Shown one piece after another: positions 37,294 through 46,205 of a DNA stretch of 60,937 bases. Position numbers and translations under genes: made by a program. Position 1 is the first letter of the stretch, and the number at the start of each line of letters is the position of its first letter. The notes beneath the pieces were generated by a model, which saw only the letters and a program-made list of their open reading frames with translations, ran no database searches and was not told the DNA's origin. This stretch comes from Deltaproteobacteria bacterium (GTDB lineage Bacteria > Desulfobacterota > Desulfobacteria > Desulfobacterales > Desulfobacteraceae), in NCBI GenBank assembly GCA_027858995.1, contig JAQIBP010000168.1, forward strand, positions 1 through 60,937, written 5' to 3'.

Positions 37294-37749
37294 ATGCCTG
37301 TAATTGATAATACCAACAAAAAAATCCTTAACAATATCCAGGTTGATTTCCCTATCTCTTCAAGGCCTTATAAAATTATTGCAGACAGGCTTGGCATTTT
37401 GGAAGACGAATTAATTCAAAGAGTTATCCAGATGAAAGAGGATATGCTTATCAGACGTATTGGAGGCAATTTCAGCCCTGATAAACTTGGATACCATTCA
37501 ACTCTCTGTGCTGCAAAAGTACCTGAAGCCAGATTAAAACTGTTTACAAAAACTGTCAATTCCTACTCAGGAGTAACACACAATTATAAAAGAGATCATC
37601 AATTTAATGTCTGGTTTACTTTTATTGCTCCTTCAATTGAAATAATAGAGAAAAGCCTTAACGAAATATCTCAGGAAACCGGTGTTGAAAACATACTCAA
37701 CCTGCCTGCAACAAAAGTATTTAAGATAAGTGCTAATTTTAAATTATAA
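37294..37749 (+). CDS. siroheme decarboxylase subunit (AhbA/NirD-like, Lrp/AsnC fold)
   Basis: 151 residues. It has an Lrp-like N-terminal winged helix (ILNNIQVDFPISSRPYKIIA) and the Ahb/Nir signatures IRRIGGNFSPDKLGYHSTLC, VNSYSGVTHNYKRDHQFNVWFTF and ILNLPATKVFKI. AhbA and AhbB form the complex that decarboxylates siroheme to didecarboxysiroheme, the first step of the alternative haem pathway of sulfate reducers. The sequence resembles the AhbA side more, but A versus B is not certain. The second subunit is not in the window. The nitrilase gene starts 6 bp later. Confidence 0.85.
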   Translation: MPVIDNTNKKILNNIQVDFPISSRPYKIIADRLGILEDELIQRVIQMKEDMLIRRIGGNFSPDKLGYHSTLCAAKVPEARLKLFTKTVNSYSGVTHNYKRDHQFNVWFTFIAPSIEIIEKSLNEISQETGVENILNLPATKVFKISANFKL

Positions 37750-37755
37750 AAGTGT

Positions 37756-38556
37756 ATGAAAGCTGCCCTGATTGTCCAAAACAGTATTGCCGGAGATTTT
37801 AAGAACAACACTGTTTCAACTCTTGATTTTATATCAAAGGCTTTTAAAAAAAAAGCAAAAATAGTTGTTTTTCCTGAAATGAATCTTACCGGTTATGTTT
37901 CAGGTTCAGATATTTTTTCCATATGCAGGCCTGTTAAACAGGATATGGTCAAAAAATTTTCAGACATTGCAAAACAGTTAGAGATGACCATCTTAGTCGG
38001 CCTTGCTGAAAAAGCTCCTGAAAAACATATTTATGCTTCACATCTGATCTTTAATCCAACAGGAACTTTTGAAATATACAGAAAAATTCATACCTCACCC
38101 TATGAAAAGCAATTTTTTTCTCCGGGAAATCAAATCAAAATTTTTACCTCACATGGATTTAAAATTGGTGTTCAGCTCTGTTATGATGCACATTTCCCTG
38201 AACTTACCCTTGCAATGGCTTTAAAACAGGCTGATGTAATATTTATCCCCCATGCTTCTCCCCGGGGCAGTTCCCAGGATAAATATAATTCATGGATTCG
38301 GCATTTAACAGCCAGAGCATATGATAACGGGCTTTATATTGCTGCATGCAACCAGACAGGGGATAACTTGAAAGGGCTTGTATTTCCAGGCATAAGCCTG
38401 CTTATAGGCCCGGATGGTAATATTATATATAAATCAATTGATCAAAAAGAGGGTGTGCATATTATCCATCTTGAACAGTCTGCAATAGATAGTGTCAGGT
38501 CACATAAGATGAGATATTTTCTTCCACACAGACGTAACGATCTCTTTAAATTTTAA
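37756..38556 (+). CDS. carbon-nitrogen hydrolase (nitrilase superfamily)
   Basis: 266 residues. The Glu-Lys-Cys triad is visible: E41 in VVFPEMNLTGY, K110 in EIYRKIHTS, and C142 in GVQLCYDAHFPEL. This is the amidase-type C-N hydrolase fold, with neither a GAT nor an NAD synthetase domain. The substrate is unknown. Its 6-bp spacing from the Ahb-type gene suggests an operon. Confidence 0.88.
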   Translation: MKAALIVQNSIAGDFKNNTVSTLDFISKAFKKKAKIVVFPEMNLTGYVSGSDIFSICRPVKQDMVKKFSDIAKQLEMTILVGLAEKAPEKHIYASHLIFNPTGTFEIYRKIHTSPYEKQFFSPGNQIKIFTSHGFKIGVQLCYDAHFPELTLAMALKQADVIFIPHASPRGSSQDKYNSWIRHLTARAYDNGLYIAACNQTGDNLKGLVFPGISLLIGPDGNIIYKSIDQKEGVHIIHLEQSAIDSVRSHKMRYFLPHRRNDLFKF

Positions 38557-38582
38557 ATTTTTTACACTTAATTTTAAATGCC

Positions 38583-38719
38583 TGTTTGGATGAAAAATTG
38601 CCAATATGTTAGGCGCAAGAAATTTTAAAACCGGAGTGTACTGTAGTACATGAGGCCAGTTTTAAGATTTGGTAAAATTTTGAAGCAACGACGCAGATGG
38701 GTGAGTTTTCGTTCAAACA
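38583..38719. repeat. imperfect palindromic repeat (MITE-like) between convergent genes
   Basis: Terminal inverted repeats TGTTTGGATGAAAAATTGCC (38583-38602) and 38700-38719 match at 15 of 20 bases. The interior arms (AATTTTAAAACCGG against CCAGTTTTAAGATTT) pair around the centre GTACTGTAGTAC. The whole 137 bp could fold into one long hairpin. It separates the nitrilase (plus) from mlaA (minus) and may serve as a two-way terminator. I have the impression of a repeat seen elsewhere in this bacterial group. Confidence 0.6.
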
Positions 38720-38724
38720 TTAGC

Positions 38725-39597
38725 TTATTTGCTTATCTTTTCATTACGGTTTTGTATATATGCATCCTTCAGAGCGATATAAGGATCAAATGCCGCCTTT
38801 TTCAAAGCTTCATAATCACCAAGGCGAAATGAAGTTGAATTAATTGTATCAAAGGCCTTTATCCCATATCTCACTTCCCATGGATCTACATAGTTGACAG
38901 GTTTTAAAAAAAAATCTCCGGCAAATCCTACAGTATCTCTTAAACTTGATGGCCCAAAGATAGGAAGCACAATATAAAAGCCATTGCCAATTGAATAGGA
39001 ACCAAGGGTTTGACCCAGATCTTCATTGGAAGTGTTTAAATTAAAATCATTTTGAGCCACCTGGTGATAACCTGCTAAACCAAAAGTTGTATTTATTAAA
39101 AATATTCCAACTTCAGTTCCTGCTTCTTTGATTTTCCCCTGCAAAAGGTTATTTACAAACCGGACAGGAAACAGAAGATTATGAAAAAAATTTCTAACTC
39201 CTTTGCGCAAAGCGGTAGGGGTAACAGTTTTATATCCGGTTGCCAGAGGTTTTAAAGCAGCAAAATAGAGAAAATCGTTAAAGGAATACATTGCATAATT
39301 AAAATAGTACAGCGGATCAGCAATCTGTTGTGTCTGTTTTATATCATCAAAATCTTCATCAAAGAAATCAGCATCAAGCTCATCAACAGACTCTTTTTCA
39401 TCAGGTATGGGCTGACTGTTCTGGGCAAGCATAATTTTATCACTCTGATTGGTTCCGTAGAAAATATACAAATCAGATATACAATCATCTGATAAAACAG
39501 GAGTGATGTCACGTGTACCTTGAGCAAAAGCACTCATATTCATGAAAAAGGCTATTAGAGAAACAATAAAAATTAAAAAACAGTATCTTTTTTTCAT
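38725..39597 (-). CDS. mlaA: MlaA-type (VacJ) phospholipid transport protein
   Basis: 290 residues from the ATG at 39597 (MKKRYCFLIFIV), giving a proper signal peptide ending at SAFAQ. A longer frame to 39636 is possible. There is an acidic linker (about 80-100), then the MlaA domain: ADPLYYFNYAMYSFND, VRNFFHNLLFPVRFVNNLLQ, GLGQTLGSY-type NEDLGQTLGSYSIGNG, and YIVLPIFGPSSLRDT. MlaA sits in the outer membrane and removes phospholipid from its outer leaflet. The mature N-terminus has no lipobox Cys, so it may not be a lipoprotein. It is last in the mla cluster. Confidence 0.9.
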   Translation of the reverse strand: MKKRYCFLIFIVSLIAFFMNMSAFAQGTRDITPVLSDDCISDLYIFYGTNQSDKIMLAQNSQPIPDEKESVDELDADFFDEDFDDIKQTQQIADPLYYFNYAMYSFNDFLYFAALKPLATGYKTVTPTALRKGVRNFFHNLLFPVRFVNNLLQGKIKEAGTEVGIFLINTTFGLAGYHQVAQNDFNLNTSNEDLGQTLGSYSIGNGFYIVLPIFGPSSLRDTVGFAGDFFLKPVNYVDPWEVRYGIKAFDTINSTSFRLGDYEALKKAAFDPYIALKDAYIQNRNEKISK

Positions 39598-39663
39598 ATT
39601 TCTTCCGCCTGTATTGATAGAATCAACCTGACACATTATTCAAAGGCCTCACATTAATTTGTT

Positions 39664-40113
39664 TTATTGATCGTTATTAAAAATAAATTTCCTGACAATG
39701 GATTCAATATCAAGTGATGATTCAGTATTGTATATTGCCTCTCCTGATTCAAGCATGATATCAGAACCTCCCGGCAAAATATCAATATATTTTTGTCCAA
39801 TTATGCCAGATGTCTTGACAGAAGCAATAATATCTTCAGAGAGTTCAATATCTTTGTTAATACTGAATTCAACTTTTGCAAGCAGCTGTTTTTTATCAAT
39901 ACTAACATTTGAAACAATACCGATTTTAACTCCTGCCATTTCAACTCTGGCTCCAGTTTTAAGCCCTGATACAGAAGTAAAAAAACCATGGACAGGATAA
40001 TATTTGTCTCTACTAAAATTAACTGAACCAAGAGTAACAAACAGGTAAAGAGTACATAGAACACCGATAATAACAAAAAGCCCTACATAGAATTCAGTTT
40101 TTCGCCTGTTCAT
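39664..40113 (-). CDS. mlaD: MlaD-type MCE-domain protein
   Basis: 149 residues. A single N-terminal TM anchor (FYVGLFVIIGVLCTLYLFV) is followed by an MCE domain (FTSVSGLKTGARVEMAGVKI, then SGIIGQKYIDILPGG). MlaD forms a hexameric ring on the MlaE permease that passes lipids. It lies between mlaF and mlaA with 25 bp to mlaF. Confidence 0.93.
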   Translation of the reverse strand: MNRRKTEFYVGLFVIIGVLCTLYLFVTLGSVNFSRDKYYPVHGFFTSVSGLKTGARVEMAGVKIGIVSNVSIDKKQLLAKVEFSINKDIELSEDIIASVKTSGIIGQKYIDILPGGSDIMLESGEAIYNTESSLDIESIVRKFIFNNDQ

Positions 40114-40138
40114 GTTATTCCTTCATTTACATATAATT

Positions 40139-40879
40139 TCAAAAATTTTCACCTTTTATAAAACTGTTTAATATTTTACTTTGAGAATTAAACAACTCCT
40201 CTTTTGATCCCTCAAATCTAATTATCCCCTCATCCAGCAAGGCAATACGCTGAGAAATATTAAAAATTTCAGGGATATCATGGGTAACGATTACAGCAGT
40301 AAATCCAAATTTTTCCTGGTACTCTTGTATCATTAAATGTACATTTTTCTTTCTAACAGGGTCAAGTCCTGCTGTTGGTTCATCAAACAAAACAATTTGC
40401 GGGTCAGTTACAAGAGCTCTTGCAAGGGCAACACGTTTTTTCATACCTCCCGAGAGCTGGGCAGGAAATTTATTTTCTATTCCGGTTAATCCCAATTGCT
40501 TCATTTGAGTAAAAACCCTTTTTTCTATCTGATCTTTTGGAAAATTTGAATTTTCAACCAATGGCAGTGAGATATTATCATAAATATTCATAAAATCAAA
40601 CAAAGCATTATCCTGGAACATATAGCTCAGTGTTTTTTGAAAGTTTCTTTTATCCTTGAAAGACAATTGCTTGAGGGGTGTTCCATTAATAAGTAATTTT
40701 CCAGAATCCTGCTCAATAAGCCCTATAATATGTTTGAGCAGTACAGATTTACCAGTGCCGCTTTTCCCAATAATAGCAATAATTTCACCTCTATAAAGAG
40801 ATAAATTAACTCCTTTCAAAACACTATTGGTTCCAAAACTCTTTTTAATATCAGTGAATTGAATAAAAGGATTTGTCAT
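40139..40879 (-). CDS. mlaF: MlaF-type ABC transporter ATP-binding protein
   Basis: 246 residues with all ABC motifs: Walker A GKSGTGKS, signature LSGGMKKRVALARAL, Walker B IVLFDEPTAGLDP and switch THD. High similarity in layout to MlaF. It powers phospholipid movement through MlaE-MlaD. It starts 3 bp after mlaE. Confidence 0.93.
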   Translation of the reverse strand: MTNPFIQFTDIKKSFGTNSVLKGVNLSLYRGEIIAIIGKSGTGKSVLLKHIIGLIEQDSGKLLINGTPLKQLSFKDKRNFQKTLSYMFQDNALFDFMNIYDNISLPLVENSNFPKDQIEKRVFTQMKQLGLTGIENKFPAQLSGGMKKRVALARALVTDPQIVLFDEPTAGLDPVRKKNVHLMIQEYQEKFGFTAVIVTHDIPEIFNISQRIALLDEGIIRFEGSKEELFNSQSKILNSFIKGENF

Positions 40880-40882
40880 TAT

Positions 40883-41668
40883 TTAAACCAGAAAAAATGT
40901 TATAATATAGTCGGAAATAAAAATAAATATGCAGGATTGTACTACTGCATTGGTCGTGGACAGGCTGACACCTCTGGCTCCAAATTCTTTGAACAGATGC
41001 GTATAAAACCCTTGATAACAGCAGATTGTGGTCACAACAACAGCAAAAACAGATGCTTTATAGAAACCCCCTGTAATGTCATTTACAGAGACACTTGAAA
41101 TAACAGTATCCATATAAACATATTTATTGATCCCAAGCATTAGCGAACCTGAAACAAATCCTCCCAAAAGCCCAAAAATATTAAACAATGCTGTGAGCAG
41201 AGGAAAACTAATAATAGAAGCTATGATCCTCGGGGTAAACAAAAATCGGACAGGACTGATATGCATGGTTTTAAGGGCATCAATCTGTTCTGAAATACGC
41301 ATGACCCCAATCTCTGCTGCCATTGCAGAGCCTGCCCTTGCTGTGATCATAATAGCGGTAAAAACAGGGCCTAATTCGCGAATCAAAGTCATGGCAACAG
41401 CAGAACCAAGAGCTGCTTCAGAGCCATATTTAAGCAGAGAGTAGTAACCTTGAAGGCCAAGAACCATTCCTGTAAAAAAACCGGTTAAAGCAATAACAAA
41501 CATAGATTTAGTTCCAATAAACCAAGTATGGTCAATTATTTTAGCAAATTGGAAGGGTAAAACAAATATATTCGCTGTCCCTGTTAAAAAAAAAATCATA
41601 ATCCTGCCAACAGATTCAATGATTTTTATGATTTTTGCACCAAAATTTTCAATGATTTCAACTAACAT
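40883..41668 (-). CDS. mlaE: MlaE-type ABC transporter permease
   Basis: 261 residues with five hydrophobic segments. MlaE signatures are LGPVFTAIMITARAGSAMAA and EIGVMRISEQIDALKTM. It is first in an mlaE-F-D-A order on the minus strand. No mlaC (periplasmic shuttle) or mlaB (STAS) gene lies between or beside them. Confidence 0.93.
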   Translation of the reverse strand: MLVEIIENFGAKIIKIIESVGRIMIFFLTGTANIFVLPFQFAKIIDHTWFIGTKSMFVIALTGFFTGMVLGLQGYYSLLKYGSEAALGSAVAMTLIRELGPVFTAIMITARAGSAMAAEIGVMRISEQIDALKTMHISPVRFLFTPRIIASIISFPLLTALFNIFGLLGGFVSGSLMLGINKYVYMDTVISSVSVNDITGGFYKASVFAVVVTTICCYQGFYTHLFKEFGARGVSLSTTNAVVQSCIFIFISDYIITFFLV

Positions 41669-41755
41669 GATGACTGTTTATAACTTTTAAATTTAAAAAA
41701 TTCAAGATTCAATTTATGATTAAAACATGTTATATAAGACGGCTTAAAGAGATTA

Positions 41756-41923
41756 TAAATAGTGTCCGCCCGAAAACCGCTAATTTATCCAATTACGGTG
41801 TTGGGGGAAAATTTTAATCCTCGAAATACTACTTGTATGTCTGTGGTTAAAATTTTTCCCCGCCTTGTACTTAAACAAATTAGTTTCTGCCCTTTAGGGT
41901 ATCAGGTTTTCAGTCAGACACTA
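41756..41923. repeat. MITE-like repeat, copy B, with terminal inverted repeats
   Basis: The ends TAGTGTCCGCCCGAAAACC (41760-41778) and 41905-41923 are inverted repeats matching at 16 of 19 bases. The first 49 bp also match copy A (31041-31089). It contains no gene. It ends 4 bp before the ATG of the activase gene, so it supplies that gene's 5' leader. Confidence 0.65.
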
Positions 41924-41927
41924 AATA

Positions 41928-44900
41928 ATGAAAAATTATAATAGAGGGAAAACATTAAAAGACATGATACCATCTTCAAATATTCTCGGCATTGATGTAG
42001 GTTCCGTATGTATTCATATTGCAGTTATAGACACTGAAGGCAGGCTTGTTCATACAGATTCCATTCATCATCATGGAGAGATCAAACAATGCCTCTCAAA
42101 GTTAATCAAAAAGACTGATATCAATAAAATACACTATATTGCTGCCACAAATGCAACTCCATCATACATAAATGCAAATAAATCCTATGACGAACAACTG
42201 AGCATCATTAAAGCTGCAAGATTTTTCCATAAAAAATTTGATGCTGTTTTACATATTGGTGGTGAAAAATTTTCTTTAAGCCGATTTAATTTTGATGGAA
42301 AATATATTGGTGCAAGACACAACACTTCCTGTGCTGCAGGTACAGGAAGCTTTCTTGATCAACAGGCCAGACGATTAAATCTGTTGGGAGGTTCTGAAGA
42401 ACTCAGCAAAAAAGCTCTTAAAAATACCAGAAAAATACCGGGTATTGCAACCCGCTGTTCTGTTTTTGCTAAAACAGACCTTATTCATGCTCAGCAGGAA
42501 GGTTATAATATTGAACAGATCTGCGAAGGTTTATGCCATGGCCTTGCAAAAAATATTTCCAATACTCTTTTTAAATACAAAAATATTGGTAAAAAAATTA
42601 TCTTTTGTGGAGGCGTCTCTTCTAATATTTCTGTTAAAAATCATCTTGAAAAAATTACAGACTATCAATTTATAATTGATTCTGAATCAAATTTTTATTG
42701 TGCAATAGGTGCTTCTTTATGCCTTCTTGATGATATTGCAGCTGATAAAGAAAGTGGAGAAAATATTAAAAAAATTCACTGTTTTTCAATAAAAAATTTT
42801 TTCATACCGTCAAAGAGAGAGGATCTCTCCGTATATCCTCAGCTTGAACTCAAGCTGTCACAATATCCAGATTTTCAATGTTTCTCTTCTAAAGTTTCAG
42901 AAGATGTTGAAATCGATATTTATCACGATCCTGATGAAATTAAAATCAAGAAGGGATATCTTGGAATGGATGTAGGATCAACAAGCACAAAAAGCATCCT
43001 TATAAATCAAGATGGACTGCCCATTGCAGGATTTTATACTAAAACAGCATCAAAACCGGTAAAAGCAGTTCAAAAAATATTTAAAGCCTATGATCATTTC
43101 TTTAAGGATTATGAAATTAAAATTGAAATCATAGGATGCGGAACCACAGGGTCGGGCAGAAGAATAAGCGGTAAAATCATTGGTGCTGATATAGAACCGG
43201 ATGAAATTACAGCCCATGCCACAGCAGCGGTTAATTTAAATAAAAATGTGGATACGATTATTGAAATTGGCGGGCAGGATGCCAAATTTACCCTGCTAAA
43301 GAATGGTATTGTAACTTCATCTTTTATGAACAGTGTGTGTGCTGCAGGGACCGGAAGTTTTATAGAAGAGCAGGCTTTAAAACTTGACTGTCCGTTATCT
43401 AACTATTCTGAACGTACACAAGGCGTTTCTTCTCCTGTGGCAAGTGACAGATGTACTGTATTTATGGAGAGAGATATTAATCATTACTTTGCCAATGGAT
43501 ATACAACAAATGAAATTCTTGCTTCGGTTTTACATTCTGTAAGGGATAATTATCTCACCAAAGTTGCAAATATAGCAAAAATTGGTGACTGTATTCTTTT
43601 CCAGGGAGCAACTGCAAGGAACAAGGCACTTATTGCAGCATTTGAACAAAAACTGAACAAACCAATTCATGTATCAAGATATTGCCACTTAACAGGTGCT
43701 CTTGGTGTTGCACTGTTGTTAAAAGAGGAGCAAATCCAGTCATCTGATTTTAGAGGATTTGATTTATACAAACACAAAATTCCTCTGCGCCAGGAGACCT
43801 GTGAATTATGCACAAATAACTGCAAGCTTACAATTGCAGACATTAACGGGCAGGCAGTTGCATATGGTTTTTTGTGCGGCAGGGATTATGATACAAAAAA
43901 AATGATTCCAAAGAAAAACAGTTATGATTTACTGAAAATAAGGAAACAGGCAATCCCTGAATTTAAAAAACCTTCAATCAACAACAATTTAATTAAACAT
44001 GACTTTACAATTGGAATACCTCATGCCCTTCATCTTGTAGAAGATTATGAATTCTGGATCTCTTTTTTTGCAAAACTTGGAATCAAAACCAGAACAAGTT
44101 CAAATCTTAAAAATCCAGTAAGTTTAGGAAAACTCAATGCAAATGCAGAATTTTGCTCCCCTGTTGTATCTTTGCATGGTCATGTCAAATATTTAATGGA
44201 AAAAACCGATTACGTCTTTTTACCATTCTATTTTGAAGAAAAACACAATAAAACAGAGGGGCGCAGGCAGCATTGCTACTATACTCAATTTGCTCCATCA
44301 ATTATTTCCTGCCTTCCAGAGTTTGATAAATCAAGATTAATATCTCCGATTATAAAGTATCTTTATACAAATTTTCATACAAAACTTGAGCTTTATAAAT
44401 CCTTAAAAAAAATATCTTCAAATTTTTTATTCTCTTTCTTTGATATCTCAAGTGCATATGATAATGCTCTGGAACTCAAAAAAAAGATTGACTCAAATAA
44501 AAAAGATTTATATCAGCAATACAAATCTCAAAATTCAAACATTGATGTTGTTCTTCTTGGCAGACCCTATACCATTTTAAGCAAAACAATGAATAACAAT
44601 ATTCCTCAGATTTTTAATAACCTGGGTATAAAAACTTTTTTCCAGGATATGCTTGATGTTGAAACCCATGATTTCACGCAAATTAACCCTTTGCTCGGAG
44701 AAATCCACTGGAAATATGTAGCTCAGATTATAAAAGCTGCATATATTGCTGCCACAAGTGATCATCTATATCCCGTATATATCAGCTCATTTAAATGCTC
44801 ACCCGATTCGTTTGGTATTGATTATTTTAAACAGATAATGGAGAGTTTTAACAAGCCCTATCTTGTACTCGAACTTGATGAACATGATTCAAGTGTTGGT

Positions 44901-46205
44901 TATGAAACAAGAATTGAAGCTGCTGTGCGTGCGTTTTCAAATCATAACAGCAGCCATGTAAAAACAGAAGAGAACAATCTTTCTCATCTGCATCCAAACT
45001 TTTTACCAAAGATGGGCAGTAAAACCATTATTTTTCCAAACTGGGATTCATTTTCAGGCAGCCTGGTTGTCTCTGTTATGCAAAGTGAAGGCTATAATGC
45101 CATTTTAATGGATGAAACCAAAGAATCATTGAAAAAAAGTATTCTTACCAATACAGGGCAGTGTATTCCTCTAAACGCCATAGCAGCAGGATTTATTAAT
45201 ACTGTTGAGAAAAACAATCTTGATCCATCCAATTGTGCTTTATGGTTAAATTATTCAGATATAGCCTGCAATATCAAGATGTATCCATTTCACATCAATA
45301 AAATACTTCAAAGGCATGGTAATGGTTTTGAAAATTCCAAAGTATATAAAGGTGAACTCTCTTTGTTTGATATATCATTCAAAGCATCAACCAATACATA
45401 TTATGCATATATGTTTGGTGGACTTCTGCGAAGTATTGGCTGCAAACTCAGGCCATATGAAGTAAATAAGGGTCAAACTGATCTTATAATTGACAAAGTA
45501 TTAAATATCCTGTGTAAAACATTTAGAGAAGGCACATCCAAGGAAGAGGCATTAAAAACTGCCTGCGAGCTGTTTTCAAGTATTGAAACAAAAGAGGAAT
45601 CAAAGCCCAAGGTTGGAATTTTTGGAGATCTTTATGCAAGAGATAATGGCATATTAAATCAGAATTTAATTCATTTTATTGAAGAAAACGGGGGTGAAGT
45701 TATTACAACACCCTATTATAAATATATTAAAATAATAGCAAGTTCATACTTTAAAAAATGGTTCAAGGAGGGTAAATATATAAGTCTTATTTCCAATGGC
45801 GCGCTTCTTGTTGCCATGCAGGCAATGGAGAAAAAATATTATAAATATTTTGAACCAATCTTGAGCAAATCAGCGTTTGAGGTAAAAGATTCCTATGATA
45901 ATATTCTTCCGGAATATGGCATTCTCCCGGAACATACCGGTGAATCCATGGATAACATTTTAAAAATTCACCATATCATAAAGGAACATCCTGATTTAAA
46001 GCTGCTGGTTCAAACCAATCCGGCCTTTTGCTGCCCGGGACTTATTACAGAAGCCATGGCTCAAAAACTTGAAGCAAAAATCAATGTGCCAATAGTAAGC
46101 ATTACGTACGATGTCTCTGGCGGCAACAAAAACAGTGTGATTATCCCGTTTCTCAAAGAGTCAAGGGAAAAGGATTATCCCCATAATTTAAAAGTTTCAG
46201 TCTGA
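41928..46205 (+). CDS. fused 2-hydroxyacyl-CoA dehydratase activase-like protein (BadF/BcrA ATPase x2 plus DUF2229)
   Basis: 1425 residues. Two tandem ASKHA ATPase units occur at about 17-290 and 343-620, starting LGIDVGS and LGMDVGSTSTKS. Each has the Fe-S cysteine pair of activases: CAAGTGSF, then RCSVF or RCTVF. A Cys cluster (CELCTNNCKL, then FLCGRD) leads into a long C-terminal DUF2229/dehydratase-subunit-like region. Such fusions relate to the ATP-driven electron injectors of 2-hydroxyglutaryl-CoA dehydratase and benzoyl-CoA reductase. The substrate of this class is not established. The start is unsure: the ATG at 41928 has no SD and lies against a repeat; an ATG at 41964 follows GAGGGA at a rather long distance. 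Confidence 0.85.
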   Translation: MKNYNRGKTLKDMIPSSNILGIDVGSVCIHIAVIDTEGRLVHTDSIHHHGEIKQCLSKLIKKTDINKIHYIAATNATPSYINANKSYDEQLSIIKAARFFHKKFDAVLHIGGEKFSLSRFNFDGKYIGARHNTSCAAGTGSFLDQQARRLNLLGGSEELSKKALKNTRKIPGIATRCSVFAKTDLIHAQQEGYNIEQICEGLCHGLAKNISNTLFKYKNIGKKIIFCGGVSSNISVKNHLEKITDYQFIIDSESNFYCAIGASLCLLDDIAADKESGENIKKIHCFSIKNFFIPSKREDLSVYPQLELKLSQYPDFQCFSSKVSEDVEIDIYHDPDEIKIKKGYLGMDVGSTSTKSILINQDGLPIAGFYTKTASKPVKAVQKIFKAYDHFFKDYEIKIEIIGCGTTGSGRRISGKIIGADIEPDEITAHATAAVNLNKNVDTIIEIGGQDAKFTLLKNGIVTSSFMNSVCAAGTGSFIEEQALKLDCPLSNYSERTQGVSSPVASDRCTVFMERDINHYFANGYTTNEILASVLHSVRDNYLTKVANIAKIGDCILFQGATARNKALIAAFEQKLNKPIHVSRYCHLTGALGVALLLKEEQIQSSDFRGFDLYKHKIPLRQETCELCTNNCKLTIADINGQAVAYGFLCGRDYDTKKMIPKKNSYDLLKIRKQAIPEFKKPSINNNLIKHDFTIGIPHALHLVEDYEFWISFFAKLGIKTRTSSNLKNPVSLGKLNANAEFCSPVVSLHGHVKYLMEKTDYVFLPFYFEEKHNKTEGRRQHCYYTQFAPSIISCLPEFDKSRLISPIIKYLYTNFHTKLELYKSLKKISSNFLFSFFDISSAYDNALELKKKIDSNKKDLYQQYKSQNSNIDVVLLGRPYTILSKTMNNNIPQIFNNLGIKTFFQDMLDVETHDFTQINPLLGEIHWKYVAQIIKAAYIAATSDHLYPVYISSFKCSPDSFGIDYFKQIMESFNKPYLVLELDEHDSSVGYETRIEAAVRAFSNHNSSHVKTEENNLSHLHPNFLPKMGSKTIIFPNWDSFSGSLVVSVMQSEGYNAILMDETKESLKKSILTNTGQCIPLNAIAAGFINTVEKNNLDPSNCALWLNYSDIACNIKMYPFHINKILQRHGNGFENSKVYKGELSLFDISFKASTNTYYAYMFGGLLRSIGCKLRPYEVNKGQTDLIIDKVLNILCKTFREGTSKEEALKTACELFSSIETKEESKPKVGIFGDLYARDNGILNQNLIHFIEENGGEVITTPYYKYIKIIASSYFKKWFKEGKYISLISNGALLVAMQAMEKKYYKYFEPILSKSAFEVKDSYDNILPEYGILPEHTGESMDNILKIHHIIKEHPDLKLLVQTNPAFCCPGLITEAMAQKLEAKINVPIVSITYDVSGGNKNSVIIPFLKESREKDYPHNLKVSV

